Shown piece by piece: positions 43,487 to 56,141 of a stretch of 64,000 nt of DNA. A model generated the notes under the pieces. It saw only the letters and a list, made by a program, of their open reading frames with translations. It was not told the DNA's origin and made no database searches. The translations under genes were made by a program, and so were the position numbers. Position 1 is the first letter of the stretch; each line of letters begins with the position of its first letter. Origin of the DNA: Pseudomonas tohonis. GTDB lineage: Bacteria; Pseudomonadota; Gammaproteobacteria; Pseudomonadales; Pseudomonadaceae. The stretch is taken from NCBI RefSeq assembly GCF_012767755.2, contig NZ_AP023189.1, forward strand, positions 2,668,001 to 2,732,000. The letters are read 5' to 3'.

Positions 43487-43994
43487 TGGCTGTGTGCGTT
43501 ATGTGTTGCTAGAAGGTTTGGCGAAGCTGATTACCGAGCTTTGCTGATGTTTCTGGTTTCGCCCCCCCGGGCGAGTCCCTTTTCCAATCGCTGGAACGCC
43601 AGCCCGGTGAAAAGGAACCAAAAAACTTGCCCCTGCATACGGGTCTGGCTTCGCCAGACTTCCCTCACTCCATCATCGTTTCAGGGGCCCGGCGTAACGG
43701 GCCATCCATGGCCCGGTACGCCTCTCGCGACATCCATGTCGCTCAACCCCTGAAACGATGATTACGCTCGGCCTCCTGAAGGGGCGTCTGGCGGCTGCTT
43801 CAACATTGATGCTCAGCTTTCTGCATTGATGTGCGCATTACCACTTGGCGCGCGTCGTGGGTGGCGGCTTTCGTAGGATGGCGTAGAGCGAAGCGAAACC
43901 CATGCGGTGGGCGTGCCAGGAATCCAGAAAGGCCCTGAAAGCACCGTTCTTGAGCCTTTCGTTGAATCCGCAACAGCTAACGCAGACAGCGCCG
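43487..43994 (+). mobile_element. REP-targeting MITE-like element, copy 4 (508 bp)
   Basis: Left end TGGCTGTGTGCGTTATGTG (three bases lost relative to the others), right end CAACAGCTAACGCAGACAGC. It splits a BIME, with ATGAAT on both sides. An insertion of about 16 bases lies in the first internal hairpin. The internal long stem ATCATCGTTTCAGGGG / CCCCTGAAACGATGAT is perfect here. Confidence 0.8.
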
Positions 43995-44041
43995 ATGAAT
44001 CCGCCCCTACGGGGCCGCCGCGATGACGGGGGAACGCGGCG

Positions 44042-44665
44042 TCAGGCGCCGAGCATCCCCGCGCGGGTCGAGGGGTTGAGCATCGCCCGCAGGCGCGGGT
44101 CTTCGGTGTCGATGGAGACCAGGTCGAGGCCACGCTTGCGCAGTTCCTCTTCCTGCTGGATGGCGGCCAGCTCGGTCATGCGCTGGGCGATCTGCTTCTC
44201 GATCTGCTCCTGCTTCTCGGGCGGCATGGCGTCGATGTCTTCCTCGGTCAGGCCCATCTCCTTGAGGATCTTGTCGCGCATCTTCTCGCCGGCGGACTTG
44301 TCCATGTAGTCGTGGAATTCCTGGGCGGCGGCGCTGCGGGCGGGCTTGTCGACGCTGGCGGCGGCTGCGCCGGCATCGGCGTAGACGTCATCGGTGGTCT
44401 CGTTGCCGGCCGCTGCGGCGGTGCCGCATTGCAGGTTCACGCGCAGGCGGGCGAAGGCTTCGTCGTAGGCGGCGTCGCGTTGCGCGACGGCCTGGTCGAC
44501 CCTGGGCGCGGCCTTGGCCTGGTTCGGCTGTGGGGTGGCGGTCGGCTGCGTGGTCTGCGAAGGGACCGGTCGGCCGTCGCCGTAACGCACGAGCTTGAGC
44601 GTGTGCGTCATGTCCTGCAGCTTGGAGCGGTCGAGGCCACCGAGGCCGGTGCTGAAGAGGCTCAT
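44042..44665 (-). CDS. protein of unknown function with charged C-terminal helix
   Basis: A 207-residue cytosolic protein. Residues 30-60 are a Pro/Gln/Thr-rich linker (QTTQPTATPQPNQAK). The C-terminal half is highly charged and predicted helical (SAGEKMRDKILKEMGLTEED, then MPPEKQEQIEKQIAQRM), suggesting a coiled or helical-bundle domain. No family is recognised. It is convergent with nothing on its left except a mobile element, and divergent from the ZapE-like gene across 204 bases. Confidence 0.65.
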   Translation of the reverse strand: MSLFSTGLGGLDRSKLQDMTHTLKLVRYGDGRPVPSQTTQPTATPQPNQAKAAPRVDQAVAQRDAAYDEAFARLRVNLQCGTAAAAGNETTDDVYADAGAAAASVDKPARSAAAQEFHDYMDKSAGEKMRDKILKEMGLTEEDIDAMPPEKQEQIEKQIAQRMTELAAIQQEEELRKRGLDLVSIDTEDPRLRAMLNPSTRAGMLGA

Positions 44666-44869
44666 GCTGAATCCATCCCTAGGAAGTCCTTGTGCCCGCT
44701 GGCTGAGCAAGGCCTGTGCCAGCGACCGGAACGCCCGTGCCAGGGCCTTGCGCTGCCGGGCGGGCGGGTGCCGGGCGGCAAGCGGTTGCCGCTCGTGCCC
44801 GTCGTCTTGCCGCCGGCTTGCCGCAACCTTGTAGACTGCCGGCCGGTTCGCAAACGGAGCGGGAGGGGT

Positions 44870-45988
44870 ATGGACGGTTTATCGCCACTGGCGGCCTACC
44901 GGCACGCGGTGGATGACCTGGGGTTCGCGCCGGATGCCGCGCAGCTGCACGCCGCCACCTTGCTGGAGCAGTGCCAGCAGGCCCTGCACGAGGGGGCCGG
45001 CGCCATCAGCGGCGTCTACCTCTGGGGCCCGGTCGGGCGCGGCAAGACCTGGCTGCTGGACCGCTTCTACCAGGGACTGCGGGTGCCCGCACGGCGTCTG
45101 CACTTCCATCACTTCATGCGCTGGGTGCACCGCCGCCTGTTCGCCCTGACCGGCACCGCCGACCCGCTGCGCGCCCTGGCCCGCGAGTTGGCGCTGGAGG
45201 TGCGGGTGCTGTGCTTCGACGAGCTGTTCGTCAGCGACATCGGCGACGCGATCCTCCTCGGCGGCCTGCTGCAGGTGATGTTCGAGGAGGGCGTGGTGCT
45301 GGTCGCCACCTCCAACCAGCCGCCGACGCAGCTGTATGCGGACGGTTTCAACCGCCAGCGCTTCATCCCCGCGATCGAGGCGATCGCACGGCACATGCAG
45401 GTGGTGGCGGTCGATGGCGGGCAGGACCACCGCCTGCACCCCGGCGCCGCGCAGCCGCGCTACTGGGTGATCGAGCCGGGCCGCCCGAGCGTGCTGGCGG
45501 CGGTGTTCGCCGAGCTGGACGACGGCGCCGCGAGCCACGATCGCCCGTTGCATTTGGGTCATCGCGACATCGCCGTGCACCGCCAGGGCCCGGTGGCGCT
45601 CTGGTGCGACTATGCCGCGCTCTGCGAGGCGCCGCTGGCCGCCCTGGACTTCATCGCTCTGTGCGACCGCTTCGGCGCCATCCTCCTCGGCGCCGTGCCG
45701 CGCCTGGGGGCCGCGCGCCGCGAAGGGCGCATCGCCCGGGGCACCGAGGACGGCGCCGAGCGCGTGGCCGCCGGTGATCGCCAGCTGCCGCAGCTCTCGC
45801 CGCTGGACGATGGCGTGCGTCGCTTCATCGCCCTGGTGGATGAGTGCTACGACCGCCGCGTGCCCCTCTACATCGAGGCCGAGGTGCCGCTGGAGCAGCT
45901 CTACACCGAGGGTTGGCTGGAATTCCCCTTCCGCCGCACCCTGAGCCGCCTGCGCGAGATGCAACTGGCGCGTTTCGGCCGCGCCTGA
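44870..45988 (+). CDS. zapE: AFG1/ZapE-family ATPase
   Basis: A 372-residue AAA-type ATPase. Walker A is WGPVGRGKT near residue 52 and Walker B is [14 protein letters not shown] near 120, followed by the sensor region [20 protein letters not shown] typical of AFG1/ZapE. The E. coli member modulates FtsZ at the constricting ring. In P. aeruginosa the usual ZapE gene lies near the rplM-rpsI operon, which is not present here, so this may be a second paralogue. The start at 44870 follows GGGAGG. It is 61 bases upstream of lhr in the same direction. Confidence 0.85.
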   Translation: MDGLSPLAAYRHAVDDLGFAPDAAQLHAATLLEQCQQALHEGAGAISGVYLWGPVGRGKTWLLDRFYQGLRVPARRLHFHHFMRWVHRRLFALTGTADPLRALARELALEVRVLCFDELFVSDIGDAILLGGLLQVMFEEGVVLVATSNQPPTQLYADGFNRQRFIPAIEAIARHMQVVAVDGGQDHRLHPGAAQPRYWVIEPGRPSVLAAVFAELDDGAASHDRPLHLGHRDIAVHRQGPVALWCDYAALCEAPLAALDFIALCDRFGAILLGAVPRLGAARREGRIARGTEDGAERVAAGDRQLPQLSPLDDGVRRFIALVDECYDRRVPLYIEAEVPLEQLYTEGWLEFPFRRTLSRLREMQLARFGRA

Positions 45989-46049
45989 GCCCGGCGCGCA
46001 CGATGGGCGGTCCTTGAGGGGGCGCCGGCGCGGCCGCATATTGGCCGGC

Positions 46050-50414
<4,365 letters not shown>

Positions 50415-50430
50415 TCGTTGTTCTTTCCCT

Positions 50431-51205
50431 GTGGGAGCGGCTTCAGCCGCGAAAAGACCCGAAGCCGGCACCAGGCTGCGAGCGGGTCGCTGCTCCATCG
50501 CGAATGAGTTCGCTCCCACGGGGAGTCTCAGGGGAGCCGCGTAGGCTGGCGCCGGCAGGCAGCCCTTGTGGGTGCGGCTTCAGCCGCGAAAAGACTGAGG
50601 CCGGCACCAGGCTGCGAGTGGGTCGGGCGCTCCATCGCGAATGAATTCGCTCCCACGGAGGGGCTCTGCGGAGCTGCGTAGGTTGGCGCCGGCAGGCGGC
50701 CCTTGTGGGAGCGGCTTCAGCCGCGAAAAGACCGAGGCTGGCACAAGGCTGCGAGCGGGTTGGGCGCTCCATCGCGAATGAATTCGCTCCCACGGGGAGT
50801 CTCAGCGGGCCTGCGTAGGCTGGCGCCGGCAGGCCGCCCCTGTGGGAGCGGCTTCAGCCGCGAAAAGACCGAGGCCGGCACCAGGCTGCGAGCGGGTCGG
50901 GCGCTCCATCGCGAATGATTTCGCTCCCACGGGGAGTCTCAGGGGAGCTGCGTAGGTTGACGCCGGCAGGCGGCCCCTGTGGGAGCGGCTTCAGCCGCGA
51001 AAAGACTGAGGCCGGCACCAGGCTGCGAGCGGGTCGGTGCTCCATCGCGAATGAATTCGCTCCCACGGGGGAGTCTCAGGGGAGCCGCGTAGGTTGGCGC
51101 CGGTAGGCGGCCCTTGTGGGAGCGGCTTCAGCCGCGAAAAGACTTAGGCCGGCACCAGGCTGCGAGCGGGTCGGGTGCTCCATCGCGAATGATTTCGCTC
51201 CCACG
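50431..51205. repeat. tandem array of six BIMEs with exact 137-bp period
   Basis: Units start with TGTGGGAGCGGCTTCAGCC at 50431, 50568, 50705, 50842, 50979 and 51116, always 137 bases apart. Each has a 90-bp BIME (left hairpin GGCTTCAGCC, right REP GCGAATGAATTCGC or a one-base variant) and a 47-bp linker including GTAGGTTGGCGCCGGCAGGC. The last unit lacks the linker. It fills most of the gap between lhr and the next gene; 51206-51355 is the presumed promoter region. Confidence 0.92.
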
Positions 51206-51355
51206 GGCTCTCGCTATCGGACAGGCGCCAATGTTTCGTCTTGGCTTATTCGGAATTTTCATCGAGGTTTTTCAGAAGTTACCGCTTGATCCGGGCCTGA
51301 TCTTTTCCGGCGGCAGCTATGCTCCTTCTGGGCTCGTTCGAGGAGTAAGAGAGCA

Positions 51356-52894
51356 ATGGATTTCTTCGCCACCCCCGCTTCGCCCCCGTCACCGTCTCCT
51401 GCCAGCCGGCCCGTGCCGCCCTGGTGCGTGCTGGTGGTCGACGACGACCCGGAGGTCCACGCCGTGACGCGCCTGGCGTTGCGCGGCTTCGAGTTCCAGC
51501 AGCGACCGCTGGAGCTGCTTTCGGCCTACTCGGCGGCGCAGGCGCAGGAACTCTTCCGCCAGCGCGACGACATCGCCCTGGCCCTGGTGGACGTGGTGAT
51601 GGAGTCCGAGCACGCCGGGCTGGACCTGGTGCGCTACCTGCGCGAGGACTGCGGCAACCGCATGACGCGCCTGGTGCTGCGCACCGGCCAGGCCGGGCAG
51701 GCGCCGGAAGACCAGGTGATCCGCGAGTACGAGGTGGACGACTACAAGGAGAAGACCGAGCTCACCACCCAGAAGCTGCGCACCCTGCTGTATTCCATGC
51801 TCCGCGCCTACCGTGACCTTGGGGTGATCGACGCCCAGCGCAAGGGCCTGAGCAATGTGCTGGAGGCCTGCGCCCAGGTGCAGAGCGCCGCCACGCTGAA
51901 GCTGTTCTCCTCCACGGTGCTGGAGCAACTGACCTCGCTGCTGTGCCTGGGGGATTCCGCGCTCTACTGCCTGATCCGCACCGACGACCACGAGCCGCAG
52001 ACCCGCACCCTGGCGGCCACCGGCGAGTTCGTCCACTACGAGGCGAACGCGGCGCTCGACAACCTGCCGGCCGAGGTGGCCCGTCGCTTCGACCAGGTGC
52101 TGGCGCAGGGTGCCTCGCAGCATTTCGACGACGCCTACGTGCTGTTCCGGCGCAACGATCGCGGCGTCGCCAGCCTGCTCTACGTCACCCACATCGAGCC
52201 GCTCAGCACGCTGGACCGGCAGCTGCTGGAAATCTACGTGCGCAGCGTGGCGATCACCTTCGAGAACATCCACCTGATGGAGGACCTGCAGGCCACCTCC
52301 AAGGAGCTGGTCTACACCCTGGCCAACGCCGTGGAGGCCCGCAGCAAGGAGACCGGCGCCCATGTGCAGCGGGTGGCGCTGTTCAGCGAACTGCTGGCGC
52401 GCCTGCACGGCCTGCCCGAGCGCGAGGTGCAGCTCATCCAGCACGCATCGCCCCTGCATGACATCGGCAAGGTGGCGATCCCCGACGCCATCCTGCACAA
52501 GCCCGGCAAGCTGGACGATGAGGAGTGGGCGCTGATGAAGAAGCACGTCGACTACGGCGTGGCCATCCTCCAGCGCTCGCGCCGCGAGCTGATGCGCGTC
52601 GGCGCGCAGATCGCCGGCAGCCACCACGAGCGCTGGGACGGCCGCGGCTACCCGGGCGGGCTGGCGGGCGATGCGATCCCCCTGTGCGGGCGCATCGTCG
52701 CCCTGGCGGATGTGTTCGATGCCCTGGGGTCCAGGCGCAGCTACAAGGAACCCTGGACGCCAGAGCAGGTGCTGGAGCTGGTCCGTTCCGAGCGGGGCGC
52801 CCATTTCGACCCGCACCTGGTCGACCTGCTGGTGGCCCATCACGACGAATTCCTGGCCATCCGCGAGCGCTACCCGGACGAGCCGCACCCATGA
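51356..52894 (+). CDS. response regulator with DUF3369 and HD-GYP domains
   Basis: A 512-residue protein. The receiver (about 22-150) has acceptor D79 in ALVDVVMES. A middle region of about 160 residues (SNVLEACAQVQSAATLKLFS) corresponds to DUF3369. The HD-GYP domain has H368-D369 in LHDIGK and G431-Y432-P433 in DGRGYPGGL, so c-di-GMP phosphodiesterase activity is expected. It is coupled to the downstream kinase by an ATGA overlap and precedes a periplasmic binding protein, forming a self-contained sensor operon. GAGGAG lies upstream of the start. Confidence 0.9.
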   Translation: MDFFATPASPPSPSPASRPVPPWCVLVVDDDPEVHAVTRLALRGFEFQQRPLELLSAYSAAQAQELFRQRDDIALALVDVVMESEHAGLDLVRYLREDCGNRMTRLVLRTGQAGQAPEDQVIREYEVDDYKEKTELTTQKLRTLLYSMLRAYRDLGVIDAQRKGLSNVLEACAQVQSAATLKLFSSTVLEQLTSLLCLGDSALYCLIRTDDHEPQTRTLAATGEFVHYEANAALDNLPAEVARRFDQVLAQGASQHFDDAYVLFRRNDRGVASLLYVTHIEPLSTLDRQLLEIYVRSVAITFENIHLMEDLQATSKELVYTLANAVEARSKETGAHVQRVALFSELLARLHGLPEREVQLIQHASPLHDIGKVAIPDAILHKPGKLDDEEWALMKKHVDYGVAILQRSRRELMRVGAQIAGSHHERWDGRGYPGGLAGDAIPLCGRIVALADVFDALGSRRSYKEPWTPEQVLELVRSERGAHFDPHLVDLLVAHHDEFLAIRERYPDEPHP

Positions 52895-54501
52895 ATGCGG
52901 CGCCGGCGCGCATCGGTCGCAGCCTGTCCTCCAGCCTGGTCCGCATCAACCTCCTGTGCGCCTGCCTGCTCGGGCTGGCGATCAGCGTGGTGCAGGTCGG
53001 CCTCGACTACTACCGCGCCCGCGAACAGCCGGAGGAGGACATGCAGGCGCTGTTCAGCCTGGTGCGCGAGCCGGTCACGGCCGTGGTGTTCAGCCTCGAC
53101 CCGCGCACCGCCGGCGACCTGCTCAGCGGCATGCTCAAGCAGCCGGCGCTGGCCTCGGCGCGCATCCTCCTGCCCGAGGGGCGGGTCTTCGCCGAGCACA
53201 GCCGCGAGCTGCGCGAGCAGGGCGGGCGACGCCTCAATGACCTGCTGTTCGGCGCCACCCGCCACTACGCCTGGCCGTTGCAGGCGGACCTGCCCGGCGC
53301 CGGCCAGCGCGAGGAGCTGGGCACGTTGCAGGTGGAGGTGGACACCTACCGCTACGGGCACGACTTCCTCGACCGCGCCTGGGTGACCCTGCTGAGCAGC
53401 CTGTTCTATGCGCTGGCGATCTCCGCCATCCTGCTGCTGGTGTTCTACCTGCGGGTGACCCGGCCGCTGCGCAGCCTGATCCTGTCCATCGCCCGGGTGG
53501 ATATAGACGCCCCGGAAGACACCCGCCTGCGGGAGCCCGCCGGCCACGCCGACAGCGAGATCGGCGTGCTGGTGCGCTCGACCAACCAGCACCTGCAGGC
53601 CCTCGGCGACAACCTGCGCCAGGTGCGCGAGGCCGAGGGGCGCTTGCAGTTCCATTCCGAGCAGCTCGAATCCACGGTCGCCGAGCGCACCCGCGAGCTG
53701 TCGCGCAGCGTGCAGCAGCTGCAGGCGGCGCAGCGGCAGCTGATCGAGTCGGAGAAGCTGGCGGCCCTGGGCGGGCTGGTGGCCGGGGTGGCCCACGAGG
53801 TGAACACGCCCCTGGGCATCGCGGTGACCGCCTCCTCGGTGCTGTCCGAGGCGCTGGCGGACCTGCGCACGCAGTTCCAGGCGCAGACCCTGACCAGCGA
53901 GAGTTTCCAGGCGCTGCTGGAGCTGGCCCAGGACAGCAACGCCATGCTGGCCAGCAACATCGCGCGGGCAGCCAAGCTGATCAGCGACTTCAAGCAGACG
54001 GCCGTGGACCAGGTGTCCGAGGCGCGGTGCGAGTTCGAGGTGCAGCAGGCGCTGGATGCACTGATCGCCAGCCTGCACCCGGAGACGCGCAAGGTGCCGG
54101 TGACCGTGGAGCTGGACTGCGAGAGCGGCCTGCACATGCGCAGCCTGCCGGGGGTGCTGACCCAGGTGGTGGCCAACCTGATCATCAACAGCGTGCGCCA
54201 TGCCTTCGCCGACACCCCCGAGGCACGCATCACGCTGCGCATACGCAGCCAGGGGGAGGGCGTGGAGCTGGACTATCGTGACAATGGCTGCGGTGTGCCG
54301 GCGGCGTTGCACGAGCGGATCTTCGAGCCCTTCTTCACCACACGCCGCGGCATGGGGGGCACGGGGCTGGGGCTGAACATCGTCTACAACCTGGTCACCC
54401 GCAAGCTCCAGGGGCGCCTGGAATTCCACTCCGAAGAAGGTGCCGGGGTGCATTTCCTGCTCTGGTTGCCACGCCGGCTGGAGTCCGCCGAGCCGGCCTG
54501 A
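52891..54501 (+). CDS. membrane sensor histidine kinase
   Basis: A 536-residue kinase. Membrane helices near 20-38 (INLLCACLLGLAISVVQVGL) and 170-195 enclose a periplasmic domain of about 130 residues. A HAMP-like linker and long coiled coil (about 235-285) lead to the dimerisation site GVAHEVNTPLG and the ATPase domain with GMGGTGLGLNIVYN. The HxxNxP form of the H box places it in the HPK4-like group. The upstream HD-GYP regulator is the obvious partner, and the downstream binding protein may deliver its signal. Confidence 0.88.
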   Translation: MNAAPARIGRSLSSSLVRINLLCACLLGLAISVVQVGLDYYRAREQPEEDMQALFSLVREPVTAVVFSLDPRTAGDLLSGMLKQPALASARILLPEGRVFAEHSRELREQGGRRLNDLLFGATRHYAWPLQADLPGAGQREELGTLQVEVDTYRYGHDFLDRAWVTLLSSLFYALAISAILLLVFYLRVTRPLRSLILSIARVDIDAPEDTRLREPAGHADSEIGVLVRSTNQHLQALGDNLRQVREAEGRLQFHSEQLESTVAERTRELSRSVQQLQAAQRQLIESEKLAALGGLVAGVAHEVNTPLGIAVTASSVLSEALADLRTQFQAQTLTSESFQALLELAQDSNAMLASNIARAAKLISDFKQTAVDQVSEARCEFEVQQALDALIASLHPETRKVPVTVELDCESGLHMRSLPGVLTQVVANLIINSVRHAFADTPEARITLRIRSQGEGVELDYRDNGCGVPAALHERIFEPFFTTRRGMGGTGLGLNIVYNLVTRKLQGRLEFHSEEGAGVHFLLWLPRRLESAEPA

Positions 54502-54529
54502 AACGTATCTGTCATCCGGAGGGAACCCG

Positions 54530-55282
54530 ATGAAATCGACGGCTGTCGTGGTGCTGCTGGCCTGGCTGCTGCCGGGGCTCGCCTGCGCCGAACGCGTGAC
54601 CCTCGCCGCCGAGGACGACTGGGCACCCTATTCGGTCATCGGCCAGGACGGCTCCTCGCCGGAGGGCTTTGCCGTCGACCTGGTGCGCGCCGCCTTCGCC
54701 ACCCAGGGCGTGGAGGTGGATTTTCTCACCGTGCCCTTTTCCCGCTGCCTGTTCTACGCCCAGGGCACGCGGGCGGTGGGCTGCTTCGACGTGACCATCA
54801 CCGAGGCCAATCGCGAGCAGTACATCTGGCACCCGACGCCCCTGTTCGAGGAGGGCCTGGCGATCTTCGGCCGTGCCGATGATCCGCACACCGGCATGGG
54901 CGCCAAGGACCTGGCCGGCAAGCTGGTGGGCATCACCAACGGCTACACCTACCCGACCTCCTTCATGGAGGACCCGGCCATCCGCCGCCACAGCGCCAAC
55001 TCCGACAGCCAGCTGCTGCAGATGCTGGTGGCCGGGCGCCTGGACTACATCCTGCTCAACACCATGCCCGGCTACATGCGCATCGAGCAGGACCCCCACC
55101 TGCGCGGCAAGGTGAAACTCACCGGGGTGCTGCAGACCGATGGCTTCTGGGTGGCGTTCTCCAAGGCCCATCCCGACGGCGCGCGCATGGCCCGGCTTTT
55201 CGAGAAGGGCCTGCAGGCGCTGCACAAGAACGGACGCTACGCGAGCATGACGGCGGAGTTCCGCAAGCGTTACGGGCAGTAG
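54530..55282 (+). CDS. periplasmic amino-acid-type solute-binding protein
   Basis: A 250-residue SBP_bac_3 family protein with a signal peptide (about 1-20, ending LACA). The fold is visible in VTLAAEDDWAPYSVIGQDGS, FAVDLVRAAF and the late GRLDYILLNT. No permease or ATPase gene is nearby; instead it follows a kinase by 28 bases, with a GGAGGG ribosome-binding site. It is therefore more likely a signal receptor for that kinase than a transport component. The ligand is unknown. Confidence 0.87.
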   Translation: MKSTAVVVLLAWLLPGLACAERVTLAAEDDWAPYSVIGQDGSSPEGFAVDLVRAAFATQGVEVDFLTVPFSRCLFYAQGTRAVGCFDVTITEANREQYIWHPTPLFEEGLAIFGRADDPHTGMGAKDLAGKLVGITNGYTYPTSFMEDPAIRRHSANSDSQLLQMLVAGRLDYILLNTMPGYMRIEQDPHLRGKVKLTGVLQTDGFWVAFSKAHPDGARMARLFEKGLQALHKNGRYASMTAEFRKRYGQ

Positions 55283-55285
55283 GAC

Positions 55286-55442
55286 CCGTTCAGTGGGCCC
55301 CCGCGTTCGCGGGGGTGACGGGGTAGCCCACTACCGCGTCGCGGCCGGTTCCTCGTGGGAGCGGCTTCAGCCGCGAAAGACCCGCCGCCGGCACGAGGTG
55401 GCGAGCGGCCCGACATTGCATCGCCGATGAAATCGCTCCCAC
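55286..55442. repeat. family-2 half repeat and BIME
   Basis: CAGTGGGCCCCCGCGTTCGC (from 55290) is the left half of the family seen at 8194. A BIME follows at 55355-55442 (GTGGGAGCGGCTTCAGCCGC ... GATGAAATCGCTCCCAC). The gap 55283-55515 holds no other recognisable feature. Confidence 0.7.
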
Positions 55443-55515
55443 GGCGTGTGGGCGTCGGGTGGGGGATTTCGTGGTGGCTGCGGGCTCGCTAGACTGGCGG
55501 CTCCTTCCCGCTTCG

Positions 55516-56139
55516 ATGGCCGACTCCATGGCACTGCACACCTGGCTGATCTACCTGCTGGCCGTTCTCGGGCTTTCGCTCACGCCCGGGCCGAATGCCT
55601 TGCTGGCGCTGTCCCACGGGGCGTTGCACGGGCACCGTCGGACGCTGTTCACCATCGCCGGGGGCGCGTTGGGGTTCGTGCTGATCATGGCGCTGTCGAT
55701 GTTCGGCATCGGCGCGCTGCTCAAGGCGTCGGCCGAGGCGCTGACGGTGCTGAAGATCGCCGGCGGCCTGTACCTGATCTGGCTCGGCATCCAGCTCTGG
55801 CGTTCGCCGCCGGTGCAGGTCTCGACCGCCGGTGAAGCCGGGCGCCGCAGCGGCGCCAGCCTGTTCCGCCAGGGGATGCTGTCGGCGGTCTCGAACCCCA
55901 AGGTGATCCTGTTCTTCGGCGCCTTCCTTTCGCAGTTCCTCGACCCGGGCAAGCCCCTGTGGCTGCAGTTTCTGGTGATGACCCTGACCTTCGTGGGGAT
56001 CGAGGCGCTGGTGGAGTACCTGCTGGCACGCCTGGCCCACCGCGTGCGGCCCTGGCTCGCGCGCAGCGGCAAGGGCTTCAACCGCTGCTGCGGCGCGCTG
56101 TTCGGCGCTGCAGGCCTGGCCCTGCCGCTGACCCGCTGA
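55516..56139 (+). CDS. LysE/RhtB-family amino-acid exporter
   Basis: A 207-residue inner-membrane protein with six hydrophobic segments. The family signature LGLSLTPGPNALLALSHGAL is near the N-terminus, and the conserved NPK of SAVSNPKVILFFGAF follows in the fourth helix. It would export an amino acid or homoserine lactone-like solute. The start could also be the ATG at 55528 (MALHTW), where homologues often begin; neither has a clear Shine-Dalgarno sequence. It is convergent with the hybrid kinase (2-base gap). Confidence 0.87.
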   Translation: MADSMALHTWLIYLLAVLGLSLTPGPNALLALSHGALHGHRRTLFTIAGGALGFVLIMALSMFGIGALLKASAEALTVLKIAGGLYLIWLGIQLWRSPPVQVSTAGEAGRRSGASLFRQGMLSAVSNPKVILFFGAFLSQFLDPGKPLWLQFLVMTLTFVGIEALVEYLLARLAHRVRPWLARSGKGFNRCCGALFGAAGLALPLTR

Positions 56140-56141
56140 GT

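Noticed and set aside
50431..51205. CRISPR-like array
   Set aside because: The period is 137 bases, the unit is made of REP hairpins, there are no unique spacers and no cas genes.
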